From contig NC_087391.1 of assembly GCF_963675165.1 (NCBI RefSeq), positions 4,700,646 through 4,764,645 on the forward strand: a stretch of DNA of 64,000 nt, in the 5' to 3' direction. The position numbers and the translations under genes were made by a program. Source of the stretch: Halichondria panicea (taxonomy: Eukaryota; Porifera; Demospongiae; Suberitida; Halichondriidae). Positions 36,019 to 48,300 of this stretch are shown in pieces. The notes beneath the pieces were generated by a model that ran no database searches, was not told where the DNA came from, and saw only the letters and a list, made by a program, of their open reading frames with translations. Positions within the stretch are counted from its first letter, which is position 1, and the number at the start of each line of letters is the position of its first letter.

Positions 36019-37452
36019 CTAATTGTTTCGCAAAAATAAGATGCATGTGCTTGTATTTGTATTACATGTCACAATCCTTACCAGGTTGTAAAACGCAAAT
36101 TTTGCTATATAACTTGGCTTATTCGAAAAAGTAAAACTACCACACAATATTGTTATACGGATCATAACTAAACTATAAAGCAAGGAAATTCGCATGCGGG
36201 CAAACCATCTCACTTGTTCTACAAATTTTCTCAGTGATAATTTAATATTAATCAATCTGACATTTTCTGCTGCATCAATGTCATATTGTGGCCTTTGTAT
36301 AAGCTTAGCAAGCTTCCACTGTTCTTGCTCTGCTTGTGAAGCATGTCGTTTGCAATAAACCATGCCTAGTTCCGCTGTTACACTGATTGGGTGGAGTTCT
36401 ACTATGATCCCTGCTCGGTCAAGCTCAAACAACGAGTCGACAGTAGCCTTTTCATAACGAATGTTAGCTACACGTAATACGAGTCTTGGCTTAAGCTTGT
36501 AAAGAGTAGAAGTGATTGTTGCTAAACAGCTTGGGCATGGCAAGTGCGTCACAGCTAATACAATAGTCTCACTCCATATAGTCCAACTCTCTGGTTTTTA
36601 CTAAGTTTCTTATCTAGCTAGATCTATCCGATGTTTGATATCTGGTATTGTTTGACAACATTCTTCACCATGCTTTTCAATCGGTTTTAAAACTTTTCCC
36701 TTAACCCTACCTACTGTATTCACAGCGTTTATTTGCACTTGTGCCACTGCCACATAGTACACAGCTTTTGATTCGTAGCTACTTTCGTAGAATGCTCGCT
36801 CTTCTCTAGCTTGCAGTTCGGTTTTCACTTCCATCAACGTGGTGAAGAGCCACCTCGAATTCACTGGTCCTTGAGCAATAGTTTGTTTAACTTTCCAGAC
36901 TATATAATCTATTCTTATGTCTTTATTTTCTCTCTTCTCCGTAATATCATACCGCCTAACATCATTACACATGTAGTTACATATTTCAGTGACAACTAAA
37001 ATTGGCTGGAGGAAGCATCTTAAATTCAAATGACAAAGCCAAAATGCCAAATCTTCAATATTTTCATCTTCACCTCCCCCATCTCCGAAGTACAGATTTG
37101 CTATGCGTAGTATGAATGTAACTGTTGCTCCTCTTCTTGTTAGAGACTCGAGGAAATCTTCCAAATCTTCTCTACACGTGAAGCATGGGCTCTTTGAGAG
37201 ATTGATAGTGATTTCAATATTGACTCCTTGTAATAGTATCTGTCTCATGCGTGGAATAGCTTTAGCTTTTTTGATGAAAAGAATCTCAGCATGGATTCCT
37301 TCACTCACTGTTGGGATAGCAAGAGTCCTATCCCCATCTATGACAACAACACTAAATGTTACAGTTTTGCTATCACTAAATAGCATTCCTCCACAGAATA
37401 TTTTCTGGAAGCGTTCTTGGAGCAATGCCAGATCTCCTAGATGTGCTGCCAT
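36019..37452 (-). pseudogene. Double-domain AID/APOBEC-like deaminase, broken in the linker
   Basis: Begins with ATG at 37452 (MAAHLGDLALLQERF). The first deaminase domain is intact: HAE in GIHAEILF, then SPCFTC and LRIANLYFG. The second domain begins with HGE (EKHGEECC), but three in-frame stops (TAA, TAG, TAA) follow within six codons at about 36598-36616, before KPESW. After them the frame stays open through PCPSC and LRVANI to a stop at 36019. The frame is kept, so only nonsense changes separate the halves. It is either a pseudogene or a gene now making only the first domain (about 280 residues). Closest relative in the window is the intact copy at 54013. It lies antisense between WDR75 copies. 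Confidence 0.75.
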
Positions 37453-37878
37453 CACCTTCTTTAGATACTTTTTGTGAATTGAGTCTGCAAAAGGTCATGG
37501 TCATGGGTTGTGGTCGTGGTTATCCTATCTGGCACAAACTGAAACCATACATAGCGGAAATAAACAGTGTGGCTTAGTGAGTCAGCGCACGTTATCCCAA
37601 TCTGATCAAGCTTATTGTCTTGTTGCCTATGTATTCCACAATTAGCCTCCTTATAGGTACTTATAGCTAATTACCCCGTGCATGCGCAGCGCCAGCAGGG
37701 TAGAGTGATTGGTGTGTGTGTGTGTGAGTGATTGGTGTGTGATTGGTGTGTGCGTGTGTGCGTGCGTGTGACAGTGTGGACACAAAGATGAGCTGTTTGA
37801 GCGAACTAGATATTTCATGGACTGCTTTAACTGCTATTATGAGACGTACCTAATGGACCCCCCCCACTCTACATGTAG

Positions 37879-39482
37879 GTATGCTGAGAGGGTATTGAGG
37901 TAGTCACTGGCATGCTCACGCTGTTCGGGACCTCTGCTTCACCACTGATGGTAAATCTCCAATCCTTAACTGGGTTTTGGTTTTGTTTTCCAATAATCTT
38001 CATGTATCTCTCACCTACACCAGTAACATAGTGTGCAAATGTGATAGTCTCTAATCACAAGCTAAGTATAGCTTATCGCCTCTGTCTAGAATTGTCTAGT
38101 TGCTCACTTTTTTCTTTCATGTCCCCCCCCCCCCCCCAGGCACGTATCTGGTCAGTGGTGGTGAGGAGGGTGTACTCGTCCTCTGGCAGCTGGACACACA
38201 CAAGAGAGAGTTTCGTCCTCGTCTAGGCTCACCCATCACACACCTCGCCTGTAGCCCTGGTGACAAGTACTTCACTGTCGGTCTGCAAAGCAATGGTGAG
38301 CCCTCAGGGATGATTCCACTGGATACCATAGCCCCCCATCCTTGTAGCTGGTTTGGTGTCCAATTCCAGAGATTGTGTTTTGCTGCTCTACTTCCTAGAC
38401 ACTGTAACTTATTATTGTTGTCTTGCTAAACCACTACCATTTTACTTTGCACATGTACATATAGCTTTAGGTGCTTTGAGTAAATATGTGAGTGTGTGTT
38501 TGGTGTGTGTTATGGCTTGTGTCCTTCATGTCATGGTAAATAGGGTGCTTCCCCCTTGCTTGTTAATGTACCAGTACCGTATAAGTGGGGACATTTTCGT
38601 GATGTGTAAAATTTCACGTTTTTCGCGGGCAGGGCAGTTAACACGAAAATTAAAACTGGGATAAACTCCCACGCATCGGTATTTCACATGCAAAGCTCTT
38701 GGTAGGTGTGGTTTCCTGGCATTGAAACGGAAATATTACCTCACCCACAAACATGTCTGCTGAGGGAGCCAAGTAGAGCAAAAATTTGTTCCCGCAAAAA
38801 TCGGTACTTGAATATTAGCTGCTAACAAATAAATTAGTCAAATCCGGTTCTGTTTTCAATGCTGTGTGTTTATGCATTATTAACTATCTGACCGTTGATT
38901 TCCAGTGGTGCAAGTGGTATCAGGACTGGACACTGAGGTGGAATGGACTATCGGAGGACTAAGGAGGTGCCATACCCAGACTGTAGACCAGAATGGAATC
39001 AATACTGGCCTAGTGATCTGTCCACGTTCCATGTCTATAGTGACCAACAGTACGCCCGGGTTCATCCAGTTCTATGACCCAGTCAAGGAGTCAGTTATAC
39101 CCAACAAGTGTGAGTGTTTCAGTAGTGTGTACTGTATAGCTGTAATGGAAATGTCTTCTTTTAACAATTTATTATATCTGGATTCTCACACGCACACACA
39201 CACTAGTTGAATGTGACGGACCTGAACTACGTGTCTCGGCCTCTCTCTGACCACAGTTGATCACACCTCTTTCTCTCCTGATGGGGACTGGCTAGCCACA
39301 GTAAGTGGATTAGAGGGGGGAGCTGTTATGTGTGACTGAGAAATTTTCCTCCCCACAGTAAAAAAAATCACGTTGCTAAACAATGTATTATTAATTATGT
39401 TCTAGGTTGAGAGCAGAGATGATAGTAAGACTGTCCCTGAGTTACGGATGAAGCTATGGCAGTACAGTTCCTCTCAACAAAG
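37879..39482 (+). pseudogene. WDR75 partial copy, exons 8-12, broken
   Basis: Exon-8-like 37879-37950 has internal deletions; exon 9 38140-38295 is intact; exon 10 starts at 38906 and has an indel near its end (GTTATACCC); exon 11 39207-39300 lacks 14 bp after CTCGGCC; exon 12 is 39406-39482. The changes shift frame. It continues, after a 6.5-kb intron-12 equivalent filled with deaminase genes and elements, into exon 13 at 46052. Confidence 0.8.
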
Positions 39483-40322
39483 GTCAGGCTCACTTTTAGG
39501 TAGTCTCAGTGGAGAATTGGCTCTTGGTTCTGTATATTTGTCAATTTTTTGTTGTTTCGGTGCAGCGTTAATTTTCTTAACATGATCTGCAATGTTAGAG
39601 TCGTATACTTTTCGTTTACATATTACGTCTTCAGGAATCACTTGACGAGTTTCAAGACTTAGTTCTGGTAGTTCATCGCACACTGCTATTGGTTCTAGTG
39701 TAAAGTTGACTCCGCTGTCGTTCATATTCCATTTCCAGTCAGCCAGCTGTTCTCTAACTGCTCTATCGCTTTTGGGTGGTTTTCCATGATACAGGTAGCT
39801 AATGCGGAGCGTGTAGTTGACCGTAAGCTTAAGCCTCTCTCTGCAGTCCACGAGCATCTTGAGTATTGCAGACTGACATTCCGAACAAGGACTGCTGGTA
39901 GCCATTGTGGCGAGGCTGATTTCTGTTTGCTCTGTTAGATCTCTCCCATCTAGCCAGGCTGATATTTTTCTTATAGCAGCTAGCTCAGTATGCTCTGTGG
40001 TTGTTTCTGATCTATCTGAATGGATTTCCCCACTTGGTTTCAGTGTCACTTGGCTTACAGCTACTATTCTTGAGCTGTCTTGGTTTTGAACTCTATAGAA
40101 GCGATTCCTGTCTTGCGGCTCGAGCAGGTCAATTAAGTCGCGTAGTGTTTCTGTTTTAGTAGCTGTTTCTGTAGCTGTATTAATGGTTGGAATAGTTGTC
40201 AATCACTTTTATACAGTATTATGTATGATAATATGTTTACTATAATAATGGCTTAATTATACAAGAGGTTAGCAAACAAATAGAATGTTTAAAATAGCTT
40301 AAAAGTTACCATTTGTGGCCAT
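39474..40322 (-). CDS. AID/APOBEC-like deaminase, single domain (copy 2), two exons
   Basis: Predicted exons are 40310-40322 (ATGGCCACAAATG, 13 nt, donor GTAACT) and 39474-40174 (acceptor ...TTAATACAG), giving 237 residues. The splice joins in frame to read MATNATETATK. Active site: H66-T-E68 and P100-C101-SE-C104, preceded by TMATSS. Then comes LRISYLYHG, comparable to the RI-x-x-LY segment of AID/APOBEC proteins, and a final strand NFTLEPIAV. HTE replaces the more common HAE/HVE but keeps zinc His and catalytic Glu. The tail after about residue 180 is basic and polar. Neither a signal peptide nor a membrane segment is seen, so a nuclear or cytosolic protein is likely. Its stop codon overlaps WDR75-like exon 12 on the other strand, exactly as in copy 1. 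Best-preserved member of this subfamily. Confidence 0.72.
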
Positions 40323-40496
40323 TGATACGAGTACTTGAAACTGCTCAGCTGAGTACTAGTCTTTCAACTGAAATGTATGTGTGCGTGATCTAGTGAGTAG
40401 TAATTTTACCGAGAAGTGTGTATGTGAATATCACATCATGTGATTTTATCATGTCTAAATACGCAATGCCATCGTATACATGTAGCTATGTTATAG

Positions 40497-40606
40497 TTAT
40501 TGACTGGTTGACTAGTAATTATGGCTTTTAACCAACCAATGCCGAGGGCACAGCCCGAGGCTGAGGTTGGTTATAAACCATAATTACTAGGCAACCAGTC
40601 AACAAC
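40497..40606. mobile_element. Foldback element, about 40-bp arms
   Basis: GTTATTGACTGGTTGACTAG... is mirrored as ...CTAGGCAACCAGTCAACAAC around a loop with CCGAGGGCACAGCCCGAGG. Arms are imperfect. Related loops (CGAGGG...CCCGAGG) occur at about 41680 and 53845. Confidence 0.65.
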
Positions 40607-41028
40607 TGATTTATTTACTGCAAAAACAGCAAAACAGTCATTTGAACATTAATGGAGACAGTCAAACTTGCTCTCACAGCCACTTGTGCCTCAGAATATG
40701 CAGTTAGAACAGTTACAGCTGTCAAGTATGAGAGCTAGCTAGCTACTTCTCCAAACATCTAGGTTCTACTGGAAGCCATAAATTGACCAGACCCGCCCAC
40801 CAATGCAATATCAGCAGCTGCCGTTTTCAATTTGCATTGTTCAAGTCTACCAACACTGCACTGCACTGTACTCGAACTCCTCTACCTCTGAGCCACAACC
40901 TTGACTAGAAACACAGAGCAAGAATTGAACTGCAGTGTTTCAGGCCTCATGAACATGTAATAAGTAGCTAAGTGTGCTGTATTGCTATTTTACTGTGTAC
41001 AAATTGTCAAGATGATTCAAAAGTTGAA

Positions 41029-41507
41029 TACCGTATTCACCCGAATTACCGGGACACTCTATTCTAAGGGACACTTCGGACTTACGTAATTTTTTCATTC
41101 TATATTAAGGAACAACAGGAAATGTAAATATTTTTAGACGTCCCGATCTAATTAGAACGAAAAAGAGCATGTTAGCTCGATAGAGACTCAAAACTCTTAG
41201 AAATTCTCTGGATTCTACTCTCTGGCACCGTAATATGTCACTGACGGTTGAAGACACCTTTGTAGACATGGAACCCGCGTACACAGCTTCTAAACTGCAC
41301 AAAGACATTTTAGCTGCAGATCTAGCCTCGGCCTGGAATTGAGGCCGTGTACGTACCTTAAATGGGGAAATATTCGTTCTAATTACTACGGGACGCCCTA
41401 ATACAAGGGACACTTCGACTTTAACGTAATTTTTCTTGCTCTATTCCAAGGGACACTGGAAGCCGTAATTATTTTTTTGTGTCCCGGTAATTCGGGTGAA
41501 TACGGTA
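41029..41507. mobile_element. Tc1/mariner-like MITE
   Basis: Inverted ends CCGTATTCACCCGAATTACC and its complement enclose about 480 bp and are flanked by TA on both sides, the target duplication of Tc1/mariner elements. The interior holds two diverged copies of GGGACACTTCG...AACGTAATTTT. No transposase. Confidence 0.7.
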
Positions 41508-41521
41508 GTGCTTGTAGGAAG

Positions 41522-42475
41522 TAAAAATATGAGCCATATTCCATACTTCCCTGGAGGAAGTAAAATATGGCTCATATTCACTGGAAATCACCTAGGATAC
41601 GGACTGAATCAGTAAATAAGTATTAGTTAATGTACAGTGTAGAGGGGTTTATGACAGTAAACCTCCCGACTACGAGGGCGTAAGCCCGAGGGAGAGGTGT
41701 GGTTTACTGTCATAAACCCCGAGGTACTGTGTATTAACTGATATATGTCTCATCTGATTGGCTGACTGGTTGCTATGCATCCAGCTATATAAGCTTGCAT
41801 GACTACCACATAGCAACACTATTCAAACAAGAAGACAACTAGGAAGAAGAGAGCTTGTCCACACCAGGGCTCCGTCCACACTTGCGCAGCTTGGACAGAA
41901 TAATATGAGCAGCCAGCCCCTCCCTCCAAGCGAACGGTACAGAGCCACTCTCCCTCTCTGTGCAATTAGTCAGCAGCCCCTCCCTCCACGTACCTACTGC
42001 AGCAACCAGCCAGAAGAAACAAAACAGCTAGCTCTAGACAGTGTCTAGACCAGCTCTCTTCAGCTATGCCAGGCTAGTAGGCAAGCAAAGGTAAGCTTAA
42101 AATAGCCGCTCCTATATATTATAATTAAACTGGCTTTTTTTCTTTGAATACAGAAGCTGAACAGGCCTAATGCAGTGGCTTGCAGTATACTAGTGCTAGT
42201 GAGCAAGGCTCGGCTTGAGCCCTAGCCCTCTCCCAGAGTGTCTCTAAAGCAGCTCCTTCTCTTCAAGCACACAGCAGAATTTTTGATGAACTAGTCTACA
42301 GACTATATCCGACTCCATGTTTTCATTTATGACATTTTCTTTCTCATGCAAGACATTTCATTCATCTTCATTCACCAAAAACACCATTTTGTTGCATATG
42401 CTTGAGGTGCCAATTTATGAGCCATATTTTCCCTTGTAGCCCTGAGGTGCCAATTTATGACAGTTAAACCCCACT
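41522..42475. mobile_element. Foldback/repeat block
   Basis: Contains a hairpin of AATATGAGCCATATT... and its complement (41527-41582) and a strong foldback GGGGTTTATGACAGTAAACC / GGTTTACTGTCATAAACCCC (about 41646-41720). A block at 42405-42465 repeats GAGGTGCCAATTTATGA twice. No coding signal supported. Confidence 0.5.
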
Positions 42476-42583
42476 AGACTACATGGCAAAAGTGTAGTAG
42501 ATGGGAAATATACAATGATAATCGCCTTGTCAGACATGTTATTTATTGTCTGTCTCAGTGAATAATTGTATCCTAATGCAATC

Positions 42584-43722
42584 TTGAGTCGTATACTTTT
42601 CGTTGATGTATTACGTCTTCATACAGGGTTCTCTTGACGAGTTTCTAGACTTGATTCTGTAGTTCATTGCACACTGCTATTGGTTCTAGTGTAAAGTTGA
42701 CTCAGCTGTCTTTAATATTACATTTCCAATCTGCCAGCTTTCTTTAACTCTGCTATTAAGGAAGTGTTTGTTAGGTTTAGTTTAGGTTGCTAACTTTAAT
42801 TAAGCCTCACGAACATATCCAATATCCGGCCCTGACTGACATTCCAAGCAAGGACTGCTGGTAGCCATTGTGGTGAGGCTGATTGCTTCTTGTTACCCGA
42901 GGCGCACGTGGGCGGCCACGGGTATAATAGTTTGTTTGTTTGTGATACCGGAGTCAACTCACCTGGATCCCATAGCACTGCATTTACAGTGTACAGTTTA
43001 CAGTATGGGGATAGCCTCCACACAACAAGTTATTTTAGCAGCAAATTTTTTGCTGTTAAAGCTTCGCAAAAGCTAAGAAGCTTGAGCTTGTACGTTGGCT
43101 GCATGGCTAGCTATATAGCTAGCTACACAGCTAGCTACACGGCCTTTATTCAAGGTACGTAATTGCAGCTGAAGTGATACTGTACCAGGAACATTGATGG
43201 AAAAGGGTCACTACAGTAAATTTTGATTGTGGTTGTTGCTTTTTCATGCTTACCCAGGAGCCATATTTCTAATACTCCAGGTTTCTTTTCATGACTTTGC
43301 TGTCAACAGTGAATGTCTCATACACTAAAACTCTGTTCTTAAAAGTTTCAGCATGCCTCTAGCTCCTGTTACTTGCTGCTTAGCCAACATTTATTGTATA
43401 ACACTCTTTTAGTTGCTATAGATCATGTCAACAGCCGAGGGTAGCACTTCAGTGCTCTAGTTCAGTTAGATTCCTCTGTCCTAACAACTAACAGCATGCT
43501 CAATGTCTCGTGGCTGAACTCTATAGAAACGATACTTGTCTTGCTCCTTGAGCCGGTTACTGAGGTCACTTATATTAGTGTTGTTGCATCTGTATGTTGG
43601 GAAAGTTGTTTATACTTTTAGCAGCTTCCCGACAATTGTAAATGCATGACCCACAATAGCATGTACAATGTATATACTTATAAGATAGAGCTACTGCTTA
43701 CCCCTCTTTGTGGCATTAGATG
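42584..43722 (-). pseudogene. Relic of a single-domain deaminase gene
   Basis: Three pieces in gene order match the single-domain deaminases: an exon-1-like block at about 43700-43722, an N-terminal part at about 43500-43592 (complement of the ...LSDLLEP.. region), and the core at 42584-42890 with several deletions, including sequence around the PCLEC-type motif. About 600 bp between the last two matches a repeat also found at 24515-24730. Clearly non-coding now. Confidence 0.65.
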
Positions 43723-44219
43723 CAAATACTTTAACAGCTCGTGCTCTCTAGTTTAGTGGTTTGTAGTTATAGTGGTACGTACATTTTACCGCCTGCATAT
43801 CTACAGTAATTTTTGTCCTGGTGTATTAGTTAGGCTATGTGTTGTAGGCTTCTTAGCTGTGTGTCATTGTACTTTTTCTCAGGGTTACCACACAGCTAAG
43901 AAACCTACTACACACACACACACGGTCATATGGTTTAGAAAATGCGTTGTCTGTGGTCCAATACTTGACCAGCAGGTTTCTAACTTGAGTCTTAAGTTTT
44001 AGTACTTAGAAAACTCATAGTAGTAGAGTGGCATCATCAAAGGTTGAATTTTCTAGACATGTACGTAATTATTGCAATTTTAGTATGTACGTGCAATACT
44101 TGTGTGCCAACTAAACTATAAGTACAATAAAAGTATGTATTTAGACAAAGAATATTGTGGTTTACATGTATAGTATTATCCTTGTGATATTATTGGCTCA
44201 AATTTGCCTAAAAATGCTC

Positions 44220-45457
44220 CTATGAAGACATCTCTTCATCTGAGTCTGGCAAAGATAGCTGCGGTGATTGCGTTTCACTGAGAGGAGGAGACATTCTGGA
44301 CTCTAGTTCTCTTTTTAGAGTCTGGAATTCAGTTTTCAATATGACGTATCAATCAATTATTTGTCCTGAGAAGGATGGCAACGGAGCATAGAAAGGTTGT
44401 AGGCAGACATGGATTAAATTTCCTCTTAGACGCTCTATCCACTCAATGAAACTGTCTCTTTCTTCGCCTACAGGAACTTTGGCGATATATAGGACCAGTT
44501 TGTTGTTCACTCCATAAAGCTTTTTTTCTCCCAGGAACTTCGTAATCCTCTCTTGGCATTTGATGGAGGGCACGTGTGCACATACCAGTATGATACACTT
44601 TCTGATAGATCCCCACGACAAGGGAATTCTAGTTTTAATTTCGTGTAATAGATGATCTCCATCTCCATCTAGTTTTTTTGAATATATAATCTCTGTTGGT
44701 CGTTTCTCATCCATCGTAACAGCTGAGACTATGAGCCGGAGTAGTATCATTTGTTTATCACTTTCGTCTATAAAGTATGTTCGTGTCAAACCTGACCACA
44801 CCAATTTGAAGTGTTTAATCAAATTCGTCACATGTGTAGTCCCGTTTTGAATGTTATCAATTTGTCGGTTAATTCTCGTATCTTCGTCTATTCTGGTGCT
44901 CCTTTGTTCCTCAGTTATCTTCACCTTTCTTGTTAGCATAGCTATTTCTGAAATGACATTGATGGCACTCAAATAGACTCTAATTTTTCGCACTTCGAGG
45001 TCTTTTATCCAGTAATCTAACTTTCTTTCTGCTTCATTAGGTTTAGACTTTTCTAAATACAATCGTGCTATCCTTAAAGTGAAATGAACGGGTACACGAC
45101 ATGAAATGAACAATGCTTGCAAGTCTTCTCGACATTTAGAGCACGGACTATCAACATTGTAACAGATACAGCTTCTGGTGTGTATATTCGACTATTTCTT
45201 TGCAATCCTTCGTTTGCTTTTTTACAAAATAGTTGTTCTGCATGAAGCTGAGGGTTAGATGTTTTTACAAAGTTTATTAGTATAGGTTCCGTCCGTCCCT
45301 GTACTCTCAGTTCAAATTTACACATGACTCCAGTTTTACTTCGTGGATCGTAGAAACACTCCAATGCTTGATCGAAGCATAGCTCTTCTTCAAAATCTTT
45401 TAGCCTCGGGCTAGGAGTCAACTCATTGTGGTCTGTGGTAATGTATGCTTCAGCCAT
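44220..45457 (-). pseudogene. Double-domain deaminase of the third subfamily, frameshifted
   Basis: Starts at ATG 45457 (MAEAYITTDHNELT). The first domain has H72-A-E74 in QLHAEQLF, but a one-base frame change at about 45156-45161 follows residue 100; the shifted frame then reads NVDSPCSKCRED and FTLRIARLYLE and stays open to a TGA at 44349. The same frame continues past this TGA for about 42 codons (LKTEFQTLKRELESRM ... SDEEMSS) to TAG at 44220, so the end may also be truncated. The second domain is degenerate: the His/Glu region is GDHLLHE and the Cys motif is PSIKC, missing the first Cys. A sequencing error at the frameshift cannot be excluded; otherwise a recent pseudogene. Confidence 0.7.
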
Positions 45458-45734
45458 TGCTATATGATTTTAAAGAACAATTACACGATTAGTCAGCATA
45501 CATATGTGGCGTATGTGTTGTGTGCCTTTTTAATGCTCGCCATGGTAACTTGATTCAAAGTATTGTTATAATTCATTGGTCACTGACTCAAATAGTACGT
45601 ACCATCATTATGTAGTAGGTACTATTGTGTGCGATAAACTCTATGTACGCATATAATTTACTGTGTCAACAGAATCCTTATAAGACCTAGATCTTGCATA
45701 ATGTATGTGTTGTTGGTACTCTATATATTTATAA

Positions 45735-45880
45735 CTTACCATTTGTGGCCATTGATACCCAGTACTTGAAACTGCTCAGCTCTAAGTTTCAGTGGTCTTT
45801 CAACTGAAATTGTGTGGGTGGTCTAGTGAGTAGTGATTTTATCGAGAAGTGTGTATGTCATTATCACATCACATGATTCA
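45735..45880 (-). pseudogene. Orphan exon 1 and promoter block of a deaminase gene
   Basis: Nearly the same as 24975-25115: ATGGCCACAAATG with donor GTAAGT, and upstream AAGTTTCAG-N11-CTGAAATTG (one arm slightly changed). No exon 2 follows before WDR75-like exon 13 on the other strand. Confidence 0.55.
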
Positions 45881-46051
45881 TTGTTTAAATGAATGCTGTG
45901 CCTTTCCGCAATGTACATCTATGTCCAACAACATGATCGACTCCATAATTAATTATAGTACTGTCTGCTAGCTACTTTATACATTATACTCTGCCAAATA
46001 ATTATTGACACATATACAGTAATCATGATTGTATTTTATTGTCTCCCTCAG

Positions 46052-48300
46052 ATACACTCTGAACACTTGTGTGGAGCCACCTCACGATCGACCTGTCACC
46101 AGCATCACCTTCCAACCACGTCACCATACCAACAAGACGTCCAATCAGATCCCTCTATTGGTCTCCACGAGTCTAGATAGCCACTTCAAGACGTGGGTCC
46201 TCCTAGGAGAGGAAGTGGGTGTGTCATGGTCGTGTCAGGCAGTGGGTTACTACCATGGTCTGGAGAGTGTGGGGGCGTGCTTCAGTGAGGATGGGTCACT
46301 ACTGGCTGTCAACTTTAAGACTGTGAGTGCATGAATAATATTGGTTGAGGTGCACAAATATACCTAGAACTCATTACATTCAGTCTGATTGCAATCACAA
46401 ACAGTATCACATGCACATACCGAGCAATAGTTATATACCACACCTTGACAATAATTATTCCTGGGGGTATACCTCCCTAAAGGTAGCTCCCCCCCCCCCC
46501 TCTCCGTTCCCCTAGTAATTTTCTCTGTACTAAAGTTTCGTGTAGCTATGATTTGTGTGTGTATGCTGTTTGTGATTACTGGTTGTCTCTATCCAATATG
46601 TTCAGTGTCTGACTCTGTGGGACCCAGTGAACTGTGAGCTGAGGAAGACTCTCTGCAACCCTTTCAAGAGTGGAGACTATCGGTGAGCTAACAGTGCCAC
46701 TGTAGTGTACACACATGGAGCTTTGGTGTACTTGTAAATTGTTTTCGTAAGTGTGTGATGTTGGGTACCTGTATATGCTAGCCTTTGGTCTGTGCAAAGC
46801 ACTGTCTCTTATTCAATCTCATATGTTGAAGGCTAGCAGCTACTTGTTTCATGGAATGTAAGCTCATTATTTGTTCCTCTTGTGTGTCTATAGGTGTATG
46901 GTGTTTGGTCATAAGAGCTCTTCCCAGTATCTCGTGACAGCCTCAGAGACTCACCTCCAAGTCTGGGACCTCCTCTCTTGCTCAGGTGACCATGGAGTAT
47001 GGTGATACACTATCACTATAAGCTATGGTGTTATGTTTTAGTAGCTAATCGTACATTTAAGCTGTAAATACACTGTCCATACATTTGCCAGCAAATATTT
47101 ACTTTTTAGCCAAAGAATAGAATACCTTGTGAGCATAATCTACCAAGGTCACATGTATGCATTCATTCTTAGACCAGCTGTTATTGTGTGCTCTGTTGTT
47201 ATTGAGTTTGTGTGCTTTCTTATCCAGTGCTGTGGTGTGTGAAGACCAGAGTGTGCTCCATGGTATCTGATCCTCTGAGTCAACTCACAGCTGTGTTTGT
47301 GCCCTCAGGGAATGACCCACCATCCACACATTGTGGGTGGCTGTGCATGTCATACCCATTACCATGCATGTTGTCTTATCTTGCTAGGAGTCCTGAAAAG
47401 TTTTTGAATAATTATTATCTTTTAGCTAGTAGTCTCGAAGTCTCCCCCGTTCTTATAACATGTGTACCTAATGGACCCCCCCCCCCTACACTCACACACA
47501 CACACAGTGTACCTGATTGACCCCTCTTCCCCCACTCCACTGGCCGTACATCACTCTGTGTGCTCGGGACAAGTGCTGGGGGGCGTGTTCCTACCCCCTC
47601 AGTCAGGGGGTACCTCCACACTGTACTTCATGGACAAGGCACAGGTTAGTACAACACTACCAGTGCTCTTAGGAAGATTATAACTAGTAAACCTACAGTA
47701 GCTATTGCCTTATTATCTCCATGACCCAATGTCATGTGCGTTTATTATGTTGTGTGTACACAGGTATTGTATGGCCTGGAGGAGGAAGGTAAAGAGAAGA
47801 GTGATGACTCTCGGCCGTTACTAGGGGACAATGTTCCCACGTCAGAGAGGGCATTCTGGGATATCTTTGGAGGCAGCAAACTACAAAACAGAGGTCAGTG
47901 TCAGTGTGTGGCTAATAGGCATTGCTATGCATAATTATCATATTATTATAGCATTTTATTATGGCGTTTTACAATGTGCTACTTTTGCTACAGGTTCTAC
48001 AGTACACCACAAGTTGAACAGCACGTCCAAACCATCACTCTCTCTACTCAGTGCCCCCTCCCCACGTCCTCCCCCCAGAAGACCAGAGTGTGCTCCATGG
48101 TATCTGATCCTCTGAGTCAACTCACAGCTGTGTTTGTGCCCTCAGGGAATCCCCTTCCCAGAGAGTTGAGAACTCCACTCACTCTGAAATGGAGAAGAGG
48201 AAAAGACATGCCAATCAAGATGAGCAGCTCTACAGAGTGTTGTCATCGGTGGAGGTGGTGTAGAATTGATCCTGGCAGGTGTACAGTGATGAAGCTCGAG
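46052..48300 (+). pseudogene. WDR75 partial copy, exons 13-18, with chimeric 3' end
   Basis: Exons 46052-46322, 46606-46682, 46894-46985, 47228 to about 47332, 47508-47644 and 47764-47893 match exons 13-18. Exon 19 starts at 47994 but is cut at about 48078 and joined to a second exon-16-like sequence (AAGACCAGAGTGTGC...). That runs, after CCCTCAGGGAAT, into about 200 bp foreign to WDR75; one frame there reads QRVENSTHSEMEKRKRHANQ and ends at TAG. The same foreign tail recurs at 63668-63860. The exon 15 donor is changed to GTGACC. Confidence 0.75.

Noticed and set aside
37700-37790. Repetitive TG-rich block considered as a CRISPR or short tandem gene array
   Set aside because: It is a simple-sequence tract without spacers, and the window is eukaryotic.
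41105-41413. 102-codon minus-strand open frame
   Set aside because: Lies wholly inside the mariner-like MITE, with no ATG-supported domain or similarity to transposase.
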